This document shows positions 8,088 to 16,568 of a stretch of DNA of 37,346 nucleotides, in pieces (position 1 is the stretch's first letter; each line of letters starts with the position of its first letter). Made by a program: the position numbers and the translations under genes. The stretch lies in NCBI GenBank assembly GCA_947456435.1, contig CANGSG010000003.1, positions 1 through 37,346 of the forward strand. The letters run 5' to 3'. The stretch comes from Hyphomicrobiales bacterium (lineage in GTDB: Bacteria; Pseudomonadota; Alphaproteobacteria; Rhizobiales; Beijerinckiaceae). The notes under the pieces are model-generated. The model saw only the letters and a list, made by a program, of their open reading frames with translations. It made no database searches and was not told the DNA's origin.

Positions 8088-8820
8088 GTCCGGATTCGCC
8101 CTTATGAAGCGCCTCCGCGCGCGCGGTGAAACGTCCATCGGAGCTATGCAAGATTAATCCGGGCGCAAGAGCCATCGGTGCGCGGCTGTTCTTGATTGCT
8201 GTTACGAGAATGCGAATGGCTGGATCCGTTTCACGCGGATAGACAGGGATTATTCTGAGTCCTCCAAAATTCTGAGGAAGCGCGTTCAGAATATCGGGAA
8301 GCCGATCTGCGCGATGGATGAGGTGCAACCGCCCATTCGACTTTAAGAGCGCGTTGCAGGCTTTCAGCCAGAGGGCCAGCCCCTTTGGCGGCATCACATG
8401 GGCTCTATTTTTTTCTGGATCATTCGAAACGCGATCACGCGTCTCATCAAGATAGGGCGGATTAGTGATGACGCAGTCGGCATCCTCGCTCGTCAGGCCT
8501 TGACCTTCTCTTTGGGCGAACGGTGCTAGAAGATCACCCTGAAGAGCGTGAACCCGATCTGAAAAATGGTTTAATTCGATATTTTGCCGCGCCAGCGTCA
8601 CTTGATGAGCATCAATATCAATCAGTCTGACCTGGGCTGTTTCAAAACGGCGCGCGATACATAAGCCCGCAGCGCCAGACGCCGATCCCGCATCGACGAC
8701 CGTCCCCGCATCGGCTGCCTCGACAAGGGCAGCCAAAAGCAGCGCATCGGTTCCGGCGCGGTGCCCCGTATCGCTTTGCGCGAGCCTAATTTTTCCGCCT
8801 AAAAAATCTGTAACGGCCAT
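8074..8820 (-). CDS. SAM-dependent methyltransferase, tRNA1(Val) A37 N6-methyltransferase (TrmN6)-like
   Basis: A 248-residue class I methyltransferase. It opens with TDFLGGKIRLAQ...GHRAGTDALLLAA, the N-terminal signature of the TrmN6/YfiC group. Motif I is VVDAGSASGAAGL (41-53), the acidic SAM residue is in LIDID (about 67-71), and NPPY at 120-123 is the catalytic motif of N6-adenine and N5-glutamine methyltransferases. In E. coli the family methylates A37 of tRNA1(Val); the substrate here is inferred. The frame is open to ATG at 8898, but that adds 26 basic residues unlike the family, so ATG at 8820 is preferred, with no strong ribosome site. It is divergent from the polyprenyl synthase gene and overlaps the hydrolase gene tail to tail. 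Confidence 0.78.
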   Translation of the reverse strand: MAVTDFLGGKIRLAQSDTGHRAGTDALLLAALVEAADAGTVVDAGSASGAAGLCIARRFETAQVRLIDIDAHQVTLARQNIELNHFSDRVHALQGDLLAPFAQREGQGLTSEDADCVITNPPYLDETRDRVSNDPEKNRAHVMPPKGLALWLKACNALLKSNGRLHLIHRADRLPDILNALPQNFGGLRIIPVYPRETDPAIRILVTAIKNSRAPMALAPGLILHSSDGRFTARAEALHKGESGLTAP

Positions 8821-8925
8821 AGATATCCAGTATCGGGCCATAAACCCGCTTGGCAAGTTGCGCCGCCGCTGAGAGCGTGGCATTTTCCGCCGCGTCATTC
8901 GATATAGGAAAAAAGGGTCGGGATC

Positions 8926-9942
8926 GTGGGTGTTGTTGTGTCTCTTGAGGAAAAATCGTCGGGCGGGCCTTCGCTTGACGCGCTCTTGGCGCTAACCCGC
9001 CCCGGCATGGAGGGCGTCAACCGCCTTATTCTGTCCCGCGTCGGTTCTGATGTCGAAATGATTCCTGAAATTGCCCGGCATTTGATCGATTCGGGCGGCA
9101 AGCGCCTGCGGCCGATGCTGACTTTGGCCACAGCCTCCCTTTGTGACTATGCCGGTGAAGGCCATGTGAAACTCGCCGCTGCGGTCGAATTCATGCACAC
9201 GGCTACTTTGCTTCATGATGATGTTGTCGATGACAGTGAGATGCGTCGCGGAAAATTGGCCGCGCGGATGTTGTGGGGCAATGAAGCGAGCGTGCTCGTC
9301 GGCGACTTCCTTCTCGGCCAAGCGTTCAAAATGATGGTCGAAGTCGGATCACTCCACGCGCTTGATGTTCTCTCAACCGCCGCAACGGTCATCGCTGAAG
9401 GCGAAGTGATGCAATTGGCGGTAGCAAAAAACACTGCAACTACCGAAGACGAATATCTTCAAGTTGTACGCGGCAAAACTGCAGCGCTTTTTGCAGCCGC
9501 TTGTGAAGTTGGCCCAATCATCGCAGGCAAGAGCAAGGCCGAGCAAGCGGCATGTCGTTCCTACGGCAATAATCTGGGTATCGCTTTTCAATTGATCGAT
9601 GATGCGCTTGATTATGGTGGCGTTGCTTCAAAGCTCGGCAAGAATACTGGTGATGACTTCCGCGAAGGTAAAATCACTCTACCGGTAGTCCTTTCCTATC
9701 GACGGGGCACGGAAGCAGAGCGCGCTTTTTGGAAACGTACTTTAGAAGATGGCCACCATGGTGATGCTGAGCTTGCTGAAGCCATTGCTATAGTTAAAAA
9801 ACATCGTGCTATCGAAGACACGATTGATCGGGCACGCCATTATGGTGCAATGGCGCGAGATGCGCTGGCTATTTTTGCGGATTCTCCGATGAAGAGTGCG
9901 ATGCTTGAAGCCGTAGATTTTTGCATCTCGCGAGCACATTAA
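8926..9942 (+). CDS. ispB: Polyprenyl (octaprenyl-type) diphosphate synthase
   Basis: A 338-residue trans-isoprenyl diphosphate synthase that extends farnesyl diphosphate with isopentenyl units to make the ubiquinone side chain. The first aspartate-rich motif is HDDVVDDSEMRRGK (D98, D99, D102) and the second is LIDDALDY (D225, D226, D229); the GGKRLRP segment (57-63) binds substrate. Chain length (C40 or C50) cannot be read from sequence, so the symbol is approximate. Start GTG at 8926 is supported by AAAAGGG eight bases upstream. The gene stands alone, divergent from the methyltransferase. An AT-rich hairpin begins in its stop codon (9942-9960). Confidence 0.9.
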   Translation: MGVVVSLEEKSSGGPSLDALLALTRPGMEGVNRLILSRVGSDVEMIPEIARHLIDSGGKRLRPMLTLATASLCDYAGEGHVKLAAAVEFMHTATLLHDDVVDDSEMRRGKLAARMLWGNEASVLVGDFLLGQAFKMMVEVGSLHALDVLSTAATVIAEGEVMQLAVAKNTATTEDEYLQVVRGKTAALFAAACEVGPIIAGKSKAEQAACRSYGNNLGIAFQLIDDALDYGGVASKLGKNTGDDFREGKITLPVVLSYRRGTEAERAFWKRTLEDGHHGDAELAEAIAIVKKHRAIEDTIDRARHYGAMARDALAIFADSPMKSAMLEAVDFCISRAH

Positions 9943-9960
9943 AAAATTTAATCAATTTTT
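9942..9960. terminator. AT-rich hairpin directly after the polyprenyl synthase stop
   Basis: AAAAATT-TAATC-AATTTTT is a perfect 7-bp dyad with a 5-nt loop that starts in the TAA stop codon. Ending in five Ts, it resembles a weak intrinsic terminator, although the stem is all A-T. Confidence 0.4.
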
Positions 9961-10019
9961 GTCGTCAAATATTTGCCGCAATTTCAGACTTTATTAGTCA
10001 TGCGGGCCGGGCCCCTCTG

Positions 10020-10045
10020 ACATGTGCTTATTGAAAAGCAAATGT
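10020..10045 (+). other. Hairpin in the leader region of the zinc-ribbon gene
   Basis: ACATGTGCTT at 10020-10029 pairs with AAGCAAATGT at 10036-10045 at nine of ten positions around a 6-nt loop. It is one of three dyads in the 190-base gap before the gene at 10133. No T run follows, so it is more likely a leader-RNA structure or operator than a terminator. Confidence 0.4.
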
Positions 10046-10061
10046 GATGTCGGACCGCATC

Positions 10062-10073
10062 ATTGGGCCCAAT
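10062..10073. repeat. 12-bp perfect palindrome
   Basis: ATTGGGCCCAAT, a perfect palindrome 60 bases before the start of the zinc-ribbon gene; a possible protein-binding site. Confidence 0.35.
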
Positions 10074-10081
10074 CCGTTACA

Positions 10082-10096
10082 CATCCATGGTGGATG
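10082..10096. repeat. Inverted repeat CATCCA-TGG-TGGATG
   Basis: Two perfect 6-base arms with a 3-base centre, 36 bases before the start of the zinc-ribbon gene. Together with the neighbouring palindrome and hairpin it makes this gap unusually structured. Confidence 0.35.
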
Positions 10097-10132
10097 ACTC
10101 GTGAGTGGGCCTGAATTCAGGGAGACCCTCTC

Positions 10133-10438
10133 ATGCAACGTTCCTCAGCTGGTATGCCATGTCCGGTTTGTTCTGTCCCTCTCACTTTGAGTGAGCGGCA
10201 GGGCATCGAAATCGATTACTGTCCGCAATGTCGCGGCGTATGGCTTGATCGCGGTGAGCTTGATAAAATTATAGAACGCAGTGGAATGAATGCGGCGCCC
10301 CCGCCGCAATCCTATCCATCAGCGCCACCACCGTCTTATCCATCGGCGCCGCCGCCCTCTTACGGCCATCCACCGCCTTCATATGGCCACTCTTACAAGA
10401 AGAGACCGAAATCTTTCCTCGAAGAACTGTTTGATTAA
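10133..10438 (+). CDS. TFIIB-type zinc-ribbon protein with Pro/Ser/Tyr-rich tail
   Basis: A 101-residue protein of the zf-TFIIB family. Residues 8-46 form a zinc ribbon with C10-x2-C13 and C30-x2-C33, followed by the family signature RGVWLDRGELDKI. Residues 55-87 are low complexity, with SYPSAPPP in tandem and then SYGHPPP; the DNA shows near-identical 24-base units from 10310. The end, KKRPKSFLEELFD, is also typical of the family. The biochemical role is not known. GGGAG lies nine bases before the ATG and is itself within a small AGGG-AGA-CCCT hairpin. It is convergent with the small membrane protein gene. Confidence 0.82.
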   Translation: MQRSSAGMPCPVCSVPLTLSERQGIEIDYCPQCRGVWLDRGELDKIIERSGMNAAPPPQSYPSAPPPSYPSAPPPSYGHPPPSYGHSYKKRPKSFLEELFD

Positions 10439-10468
10439 GAGTGAGGCGTCTATGGGTTATGATGAGAC

Positions 10469-10726
10469 TTACATCATTGCCCATAGATCGATCATGACAC
10501 GCAAGGCTGCGAGGAATGCTGCGAGCGCTGTCATCAATGCCGCGCGCGAATTCAGAATTTGCGCGCGATTGACGGCGGTAACAATACGATTGATATCGGC
10601 ATAATCGAGGACTTCATGACGACTAATCCGGCGAAGTCTGTTACGACTCGCAAGGAACCATAAGAAAGCCGACAACAGCATCACAAGGATGATGAGAGCG
10701 TCGAGTATAATTGCTGCAACGATCAC
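10469..10726 (-). CDS. Small two-helix membrane protein, unknown
   Basis: An 85-residue frame starting with GTG at 10726. Two hydrophobic segments (about 1-27 and 59-82) flank a basic, polar middle (RNRLRRISRHEV...NRIVTAVNRAQ). It begins 10 bases after the stop of the NTF2-like gene, so the two are probably co-transcribed behind lepA. No family is recognised. The ribosome site is weak, but no better frame covers the gap and the hydrophobic pattern is coherent. Confidence 0.5.
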   Translation of the reverse strand: MIVAAIILDALIILVMLLSAFLWFLASRNRLRRISRHEVLDYADINRIVTAVNRAQILNSRAALMTALAAFLAALRVMIDLWAMM

Positions 10727-10736
10727 GGTTTAGCAC

Positions 10737-11099
10737 TCACCCACGTGGTGAACCATGATGCTGCGCGATCTTCCATTCACCGTGATGTTTCACGAGCATC
10801 CAGGTCACACGGTAGGGCATGGGCAACTCGCCGTCAGCGAAATCGACATGAGCGGCTGTCGCTGCCACTATATCGCTGATCATAACAATGTGCGGAAACG
10901 GGTAGCGTGCGACATGGACCCCCGGCCCACGTCCTGCAAAATAATCGCGAATGGCCCCGCGTCCGCTGATTAGTTCAGGGACAGAGCCGAAAAGCATGGC
11001 ATCTTCGGTGTAGAGCGCCGCGTGAGCGTCAAGGTCGTGACTATTGAAAACCTCGACCCACCTTTTATGGAAGCCTTCAAGAGTTGAAAGATCAGTCAT
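10737..11099 (-). CDS. NTF2-like / SgcJ-family (DUF4440-type) protein
   Basis: A 120-residue cone-shaped alpha/beta NTF2-fold protein. It opens with LEGFHKRWVEVFNSHDLDAHAALYTEDAMLFG and ends with RVTWMLVKHHGEWKIAQHHGS, both typical of the SgcJ/EcaC and DUF4440 groups of small-molecule-binding or polyketide-cyclase-like proteins. The ligand is unknown. The frame is open from 11114, but ATG at 11099 has GGGAGG six bases upstream. It lies 44 bases after the lepA stop and is probably in the same transcript. Confidence 0.75.
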   Translation of the reverse strand: MTDLSTLEGFHKRWVEVFNSHDLDAHAALYTEDAMLFGSVPELISGRGAIRDYFAGRGPGVHVARYPFPHIVMISDIVAATAAHVDFADGELPMPYRVTWMLVKHHGEWKIAQHHGSPRG

Positions 11100-11143
11100 G
11101 GTTCCCTCCCGCATCGATGGGTCGAGAATAGGCTTGAAAAAGC

Positions 11144-12949
11144 TCAGCTGTCCATCTTGAGAGCGGCGATAAAGGCCTCTTGCGGAATCTCGACCTTACC
11201 AAATTGCCGCATGCGCTTTTTGCCCTCTTTCTGCTTGTCGAGCAATTTGCGCTTACGAGAAATATCGCCGCCATAGCATTTAGCGGTGACGTCTTTGCGG
11301 AGCGCTGAAATCGTTTCGCGCGCGATGATTTTGCCACCAATGGCCGCTTGGATCGGAATCTGGAAGAGATGCTGCGGAATAAGATCCTTCAGCTTCTCGC
11401 ACATCGCACGGCCGCGTGAGTCGGCGCGCGTGCGATGAACAAGCATCGAGAGCGCATCGACAGGCTCGGCATTTACGAGGATCGACATTTTCACAAGATC
11501 GCCTTCGCGATAATCGGTGATATTATAGTCAAAACTCGCATAGCCTTTCGAGATCGATTTTAAACGATCATAAAAATCAAATACGACCTCGTTGAGCGGC
11601 AGGTCATAAACGACCATGGCGCGCTTGCCGACATAATTCAAATCGATCTGCGTACCGCGTCGATCTTGGCATAGCTTCAAGATTGCCCCAAGATAATCGT
11701 CTGGTGTCAAAATCGTCGCGCGAATCCATGGTTCCTGAATAGTCTCAATCTTCATAATGTCTGGCATGTCAGCAGGATTATGGAGATCAATATCAGCGCC
11801 GTCTTTCAAAGCGATTTTGTAAATAACCGACGGCGCCGTTGCAATGAGATCAAGATTAAACTCACGGCTCAAGCGCTCTTGAATGATTTCAAGATGAAGC
11901 AATCCCAAGAAACCACAACGGAAGCCGAAGCCGAGCGCGGCTGAGGATTCCATTTCATAGGAGAAGCTCGCATCGTTGAGACGCAGTTTACCCATAGCCG
12001 CACGCAAATCTTCGAATTGCGCGGCATCAACCGGAAAGAGACCGCAGAAGACAACAGGCTGCGCCGGTTTGAATCCTTCAAGCGCCTGCGTGCAGGGCCG
12101 CTTTGTTTCTGTGATCGTATCACCAACGCGCGTATCGGCGACTTGCTTGATCTGGGCGGTGATGAAACCGATTTCACCAGGACCGAGCTCGGTCACATCC
12201 TGCATCTTTGGCGTGAAGACACCGATTTTATCGACATTGTAACGGGCGTTTGTGCCCATCATGGTGATGTCAGTGCCTTTGCGCAATTTACCGTCAATGA
12301 CCCGCACAAGCACAACAACACCGAGATAGGCATCATACCAGCTGTCGACGAGCATGGCCTTCAACGGCGCTGTTTCATCGCCTTTTGGCGGTGGTAGTTT
12401 TTTGACGATTGCTTCCAACACGCCTTCGATATTGAGACCCGTCTTGGCGGAGATCGGAACAGCTTCGGATGCATCAAGTCCAATCACATCTTCAATTTGT
12501 TGCTTGATGCGGTCAGGCTCAGCTGCGGGCAGATCGACCTTGTTGAGCACGGGAACAATCTCGTGGCCGGCATCGAGCGCGTGATAAACATTCGCGAGTG
12601 TCTGTGCTTCCACGCCTTGCGACGCATCAACGACCAGCAGCGAGCCTTCGCAGGCCGCAAGCGACCGTGAGACTTCATAAGCGAAGTCCACATGGCCCGG
12701 CGTGTCCATCAGGTTCAGAATGTAGGTCTTGCCGTCTTCAGCCTTGTAAGAGAGTCGGACGGTTTGCGCTTTGATCGTAATGCCGCGTTCGCGTTCAATG
12801 TCCATCGAGTCGAGCACTTGCTCGACCATGTCGCGCTCGGCGAGCCCGCCGGTTTTCTGAATCAAACGATCGGCAAGTGTGGATTTGCCGTGGTCGATAT
12901 GGGCAACGATAGAAAAATTGCGGATTTGGTCAAAGCTGTGCGTGGTCAT
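11144..12949 (-). CDS. lepA: Elongation factor 4 (LepA), ribosome-associated GTPase
   Basis: A 601-residue translational GTPase, the usual length for LepA. G1 is AHIDHGKST near residue 16, G2 is within RERGITIK, G3 is DTPGH, G4 is NKVD and G5 is SAK. EF-G-like domains follow, including [19 protein letters not shown], and then the LepA-specific C-terminal domain ending near [20 protein letters not shown]. It acts on the ribosome in elongation or initiation quality control. The frame is open from 12985, but ATG at 12949 matches the family start. The NTF2-like and small membrane protein genes follow; upstream it is divergent from the EamA gene. Confidence 0.97.
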   Translation of the reverse strand: MTTHSFDQIRNFSIVAHIDHGKSTLADRLIQKTGGLAERDMVEQVLDSMDIERERGITIKAQTVRLSYKAEDGKTYILNLMDTPGHVDFAYEVSRSLAACEGSLLVVDASQGVEAQTLANVYHALDAGHEIVPVLNKVDLPAAEPDRIKQQIEDVIGLDASEAVPISAKTGLNIEGVLEAIVKKLPPPKGDETAPLKAMLVDSWYDAYLGVVVLVRVIDGKLRKGTDITMMGTNARYNVDKIGVFTPKMQDVTELGPGEIGFITAQIKQVADTRVGDTITETKRPCTQALEGFKPAQPVVFCGLFPVDAAQFEDLRAAMGKLRLNDASFSYEMESSAALGFGFRCGFLGLLHLEIIQERLSREFNLDLIATAPSVIYKIALKDGADIDLHNPADMPDIMKIETIQEPWIRATILTPDDYLGAILKLCQDRRGTQIDLNYVGKRAMVVYDLPLNEVVFDFYDRLKSISKGYASFDYNITDYREGDLVKMSILVNAEPVDALSMLVHRTRADSRGRAMCEKLKDLIPQHLFQIPIQAAIGGKIIARETISALRKDVTAKCYGGDISRKRKLLDKQKEGKKRMRQFGKVEIPQEAFIAALKMDS

Positions 12950-13039
12950 GTGCACGCGTCTAGCAGTCCGGACACGGTTTTCCAAGTCGTGGGATTATGT
13001 GTCGCAGCTCAACAGCCTTGTCGGGAACGGGGAGGAGCC

Positions 13040-13105
13040 ATGTCCGGGTATTTTTGGGCTTGGGCGGAGCGGTCCGAGCGGGCTACAACCCTTCCGGACG
13101 CATAA
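13040..13105 (+). CDS. Possible 21-residue aromatic-rich leader peptide before the transporter
   Basis: A short ORF starting ATG at 13040, with GGGGAGGAG immediately upstream, the best ribosome site in this gap. Residues 4-8 are YFWAW, so four of the first eight residues are aromatic. It stops at 13105, 22 bases before the transporter start. Its mRNA covers one partner of a competing hairpin pair (GTCCGG at 13042-13047 and GTCCG at 13072-13076 can both pair with the CCGGAC block at 13094-13099). This layout suggests a translation-sensing leader, but ORFs of this length arise by chance, so the call is tentative. Confidence 0.3.
   Translation: MSGYFWAWAERSERATTLPDA
13072..13099 (+). other. Hairpin between the leader ORF and the EamA gene
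   Basis: GTCCG (13072-13076) pairs with CGGAC (13095-13099). After a symmetric 3x3 internal loop, GGG (13080-13082) pairs with CCC (13089-13091) around CTACAA. GTCCGG at 13042-13047 can instead pair with CCGGAC at 13094-13099, so two folds exclude each other. No T tract follows. Confidence 0.4.
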
Positions 13106-13127
13106 TCAATTAAATAAGCGAAACAAA

Positions 13128-13970
13128 TTGGACCTGATTCCCTTCCTTGCTGCCTTGTTGAGCGCGATTTTCCATGCGGGCTGGAATGCGGCGGCGCGCT
13201 CGCGGCCCGATCCCTCGGCAGCGGTGACGGCGACTGTCTTTATGGCGGGGGTTATCTCAATTCCCTTCACGCTTTGGTTTGGCTTGCCGCCGCTTGAAGC
13301 TTTTCCCTGGCTTTTGCTCGGGATCGTGTTCAACACAACCACTTTGCGAATTCTCGTCGCCATCTATCGGTTGATGCCCTTTGCCGTCGCTTACCCGATG
13401 ATGCGCGGAACTATTCCCCTCGCTGTTACCGCGCTTGATTTCATTTTCCTGCCGATGGGCTTTCGCGGCGCGCTCGCCTTGTTTGGGATTATCCTCGTCT
13501 CCGTTGGCGTGATCCTCTTGGCCTTTTCAGGGCGCCGACAGGAATCCCTTGGGTGGAAGCCTATCTTGCTTGCCGTTCTCGGAGGCGTAACAGCCGCCGC
13601 CTATGTCATCACGGATGTTAAAGGTATTGCGATTACGGGAAGCCCGCTTGTCTATGGTTTGGTTGCGGCCATCATCAACGCGATTGCGATGCCTTTTTTC
13701 ATGCGCGCTGAAGGCGTTCCCCTTTCGAAGGTTATGAAGGGCGAATACCGGTTTGGATTTTTTGCTTCGCTCTTTTCGATGAGCTCTTATGTTTTGTTTC
13801 TTTATGCGTTGACTCATGGGCCTGTTGGCGCGGCGTCAGCCATTCGAGAAACAAGTGTACTTTTCGCACTTGGTATTTCTGTGATTATCTTAAAAGAGCC
13901 TGTTGGCCTTTTGCGCTGGACAGCATGCGGCCTCGCCTTTGCTGGCGCCGTATTATTGCGCATGGGATGA
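13128..13970 (+). CDS. EamA/DMT-superfamily membrane transporter
   Basis: A 280-residue integral membrane protein of about ten helices with the two-repeat EamA architecture: an N-terminal half starting LDLIPFLAALLSAIFHAGWNAAAR and a second half ending SAIRETSVLFALGISVIILKEPVGLLRWTACGLAFAGAVLLRMG. The motif before the last helices (RETSVLFA, LKEP) is characteristic. The family exports amino acids and other small metabolites; the substrate is unknown. No ATG or GTG lies between the lepA overlap and the first helix in this frame, so TTG at 13128 is the likely start, with a poor ribosome site. A short ORF with a strong ribosome site ends 22 bases upstream, and coupled translation is possible. It is convergent with hrcA. 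Confidence 0.85.
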   Translation: MDLIPFLAALLSAIFHAGWNAAARSRPDPSAAVTATVFMAGVISIPFTLWFGLPPLEAFPWLLLGIVFNTTTLRILVAIYRLMPFAVAYPMMRGTIPLAVTALDFIFLPMGFRGALALFGIILVSVGVILLAFSGRRQESLGWKPILLAVLGGVTAAAYVITDVKGIAITGSPLVYGLVAAIINAIAMPFFMRAEGVPLSKVMKGEYRFGFFASLFSMSSYVLFLYALTHGPVGAASAIRETSVLFALGISVIILKEPVGLLRWTACGLAFAGAVLLRMG

Positions 13971-13980
13971 GTTTTATAAT

Positions 13981-15099
13981 TTACGCGCGACCACTCTCGA
14001 TCAATTTTGAAATGATCTTTGCCGTATAATCGACCATCGGCACAACTTTGGCATAATTCAAACGCGTTGGCCCAATAATACCAAGTACACCAACGATTTT
14101 TTGCTGACTATCGCGAAATGGTGCGGCGATCATGGATGAGCCAGACATAGAAAAGAGTTTGTTTTCCGAGCCAATATAAATTCTTACGCCTTCACCTGTT
14201 TCAGCGCGTGATAAAAGGTCAATCACATCTTTTTTTGTTTCAAGATCCGAAAACAAAAGCCTGACGCGATCGAGATCATCAATGGCTCTTAGGTCGCCAA
14301 GAAGATTAGCCTGACCACGAATAATCAATTGCCGATCGTCCGCATTTCCGGTCCAACTTGCAAGGCCGGTTGAAACAAGATTGGCCGTCAGAGAGTCAAG
14401 TTCGCGCTCAGCGTCATGACGCGCTTGTTCAATTTCGACCCGCAATTCGGCAATTGTCTTTCCCCGAATACGATCGGAAAGATAATTTGAGGCTTCAACC
14501 AAAGCGGACGAAGGTAGGCCTGGCGGTAAGTCAATAATTCGATTTTCGATCGTGCCATCTTCTGACACCAGAACCGTCAAAGCGCGTCCTTTTTCAATTC
14601 GGACAAATTCAATGTGCTTTAGCGGCGAGGTTGTTTTCGAAGTCAGAACAACGCCGGCGCCGCGCGTCAATCCGGAAAGCATAGCGGAGGCTTCGGTCAA
14701 CAACGTTTCTGTCGATTTGGCCTGACCTGAAGCGCGCACTTGCGCTTCGATATTCCCGCGCTCCTCGGCCGATAAATCACCAACCTCCATCAGCGCATCG
14801 ACGAAAAACCGTAAGCCACTTTCTGTCGGTAGCCGCCCGGCGCTGGTATGGGGCGCGTAGATAAGCCCTGCGCTCTCAAGATCAGCCATGACATTGCGGA
14901 CAGATGCCGGAGACAGCGCAATTGGGATTAGGCGCGACAAATTGCGCGAGCCGACAGGCTCGCCCGTCTCGAGATAGGATTCCACAATGCGCCGAAAGAT
15001 CTCGCGCGACCTCTGGTTGAGATCAATGAGCGGGTTGGCGGCAGCCGATGGCAGGTCGTCTTTCATAGGGCACTCAATTGATGAACAGTCATGTTTCAC
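13981..15099 (-). CDS. hrcA: Heat-inducible transcription repressor HrcA
   Basis: A 372-residue HrcA. The N-terminal winged HTH contains [28 protein letters not shown] followed by [31 protein letters not shown], both highly conserved; a GAF-like dimer domain follows, ending with [25 protein letters not shown]. HrcA binds CIRCE (TTAGCACTC-N9-GAGTGCTAA) and represses chaperonin genes, with GroE as its co-factor. No full CIRCE element was seen in the window, so its targets lie elsewhere. GTG at 15099 is preferred because AGGAG sits six bases upstream; ATG at 15066 is the alternative. It is divergent from rph, a common alphaproteobacterial order. Confidence 0.96.
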   Translation of the reverse strand: MKHDCSSIECPMKDDLPSAAANPLIDLNQRSREIFRRIVESYLETGEPVGSRNLSRLIPIALSPASVRNVMADLESAGLIYAPHTSAGRLPTESGLRFFVDALMEVGDLSAEERGNIEAQVRASGQAKSTETLLTEASAMLSGLTRGAGVVLTSKTTSPLKHIEFVRIEKGRALTVLVSEDGTIENRIIDLPPGLPSSALVEASNYLSDRIRGKTIAELRVEIEQARHDAERELDSLTANLVSTGLASWTGNADDRQLIIRGQANLLGDLRAIDDLDRVRLLFSDLETKKDVIDLLSRAETGEGVRIYIGSENKLFSMSGSSMIAAPFRDSQQKIVGVLGIIGPTRLNYAKVVPMVDYTAKIISKLIESGRA

Positions 15100-15219
15100 C
15101 GATTGCTCCTAATGTGAAGAGTGGACCTGTCCGGATCAAGATGTCTTGCCTTGCGACAAAGCCGCGAGGAGCCTAGAAGTCTCCCTCAACTAAACCCTCT
15201 TATTGCGGATAACTTCTTT

Positions 15220-15933
15220 ATGCGCCCTTCAAAACGCGCGCCCGACGAGCTTCGGGCGGTTTCTCTCGAACGTCATGTCGCCCGCTACGCCGAGGGCTCT
15301 TGCCTCGTGAAATTTGGTGAAACTCACGTTCTGTGCACCGCTTCTCTCGAAGAAAAGGCGCCGCCATGGCTTCGTGGCTCCGGTAAAGGCTGGGTCACGG
15401 CTGAATATGCCATGTTGCCGCGCGCAACGGCCGAGCGAACACGGCGGGAAAGCACCTCCGGAAAGCCGTCAGGCCGGACACAGGAAATTCAACGCCTCAT
15501 CGGACGCTCCTTACGTTCGGTTGTTGACCTCGGTCAATTATCAGAGCGCCAAATCACGCTGGATTGCGATGTGCTTCAGGCGGATGGCGGAACACGTACG
15601 GCAGCCATCACAGGCGCTTGGGTGGCGCTTCATGATTGCATTCAATGGATGAAGTCACGCTCAATCATCACCGGTAATCCCTTGCGCGATCATCTCGCGG
15701 CAATTTCCTGTGGCATCGTCAAAGGCGTTCCTGTCATCGATCTCGACTATGCCGAAGATTCAACGGCCGAGACGGACGCAAATTTTGTGATGACCGGTTC
15801 AGGCGGTCTCGTCGAAATTCAAGGGACTGCAGAAGGCAAGCCATTTTCTGAAGAGGAGCTTCTTGCACTATTGAAGCTCGCGAAGAATGGGATTTCGAAT
15901 TTAGTTTCCATGCAGAAAGCGATCATTGGTTGA
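15220..15933 (+). CDS. rph: Ribonuclease PH
   Basis: A 237-residue phosphorolytic 3'-5' exoribonuclease that trims tRNA 3' ends. The N-terminus [18 protein letters not shown] is typical, followed by [31 protein letters not shown] and [20 protein letters not shown], the RNase PH core with phosphate-binding residues. Length matches the family. The frame is open from 15121, but ATG at 15220 gives the normal N-terminus. It is divergent from hrcA; rdgB starts 2 bases after its stop, so translation is probably coupled. Confidence 0.97.
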   Translation: MRPSKRAPDELRAVSLERHVARYAEGSCLVKFGETHVLCTASLEEKAPPWLRGSGKGWVTAEYAMLPRATAERTRRESTSGKPSGRTQEIQRLIGRSLRSVVDLGQLSERQITLDCDVLQADGGTRTAAITGAWVALHDCIQWMKSRSIITGNPLRDHLAAISCGIVKGVPVIDLDYAEDSTAETDANFVMTGSGGLVEIQGTAEGKPFSEEELLALLKLAKNGISNLVSMQKAIIG

Positions 15934-15935
15934 AC

Positions 15936-16568
15936 ATGACACGTCGTCTTTCAGGCAAAGTTGTCATTGCCACGCATAATGCAGGAAAGCTCAAAGAAAT
16001 GCGTGAGCTTCTTGCGCCGCATGGCGTTGAAGCGATTTCGGCCGGCGAACTTAGTCTCCCTGAGCCAGAAGAGACGGGTGTTACCTTTGCCGAAAATGCC
16101 TTTATCAAAGCGCATTCTGCGGCGATGACATCGGGCCTTCCTGCATTCGCTGATGACTCAGGTATATGCGTTGAAGCATTGGGTGGCGATCCCGGTCTTT
16201 ATTCCGCGCGCTGGGCCGGGCCTGAAAAAGATTTCAATGTTGCCATGGCGAAAGTTGAAGCGGGTCTTCAAGAAAAAGGTGCGGTTGCGCCTTTACAGCG
16301 GCGCGCTTGGTTTATCTCGGCTCTTTCTATTGTGTGGCCCGATGGACATGAAGTGGCCGTAGAAGGTCGTGTTGACGGCGTCATGATTTGGCCGCCACGC
16401 GGCAAAGCGGGATTTGGCTATGATCCCATGTTTTTGCCTGACGGATATGATCGCACGTTCGGTGAAATGACGGCGGAAGAAAAGCATGGATTGCCACCTC
16501 ATGGCTTAGGCTTGTCGCATCGCGCGCGCGCTTTCATCGCTTTAGAAAAGCTTTGTCTCAAGGCATGA
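15936..16568 (+). CDS. rdgB: Non-canonical purine NTP pyrophosphatase (RdgB/HAM1)
   Basis: A 210-residue ITP/XTP pyrophosphatase that removes deaminated purine nucleotides from the pool. The N-terminal signature [15 protein letters not shown] binds the triphosphate. Further motifs are [34 protein letters not shown] and [10 protein letters not shown], all diagnostic. ATG at 15936 lies 2 bases after the rph stop, and its own TGA overlaps the hemW ATG (ATGA), so rph-rdgB-hemW form a tightly coupled transcript. Confidence 0.96.
   Translation: MTRRLSGKVVIATHNAGKLKEMRELLAPHGVEAISAGELSLPEPEETGVTFAENAFIKAHSAAMTSGLPAFADDSGICVEALGGDPGLYSARWAGPEKDFNVAMAKVEAGLQEKGAVAPLQRRAWFISALSIVWPDGHEVAVEGRVDGVMIWPPRGKAGFGYDPMFLPDGYDRTFGEMTAEEKHGLPPHGLGLSHRARAFIALEKLCLKA

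Noticed and set aside
10730-10738. TTAGCACTC, a perfect CIRCE half-site
   Set aside because: No matching GAGTGCTAA follows at nine bases, and it lies across the end of the NTF2-like gene; chance match.
12879-13127. Upstream extension of the EamA frame into the lepA start
   Set aside because: It would add a non-hydrophobic stretch with no conserved features, antisense to lepA; the first transmembrane helix begins just after TTG 13128.
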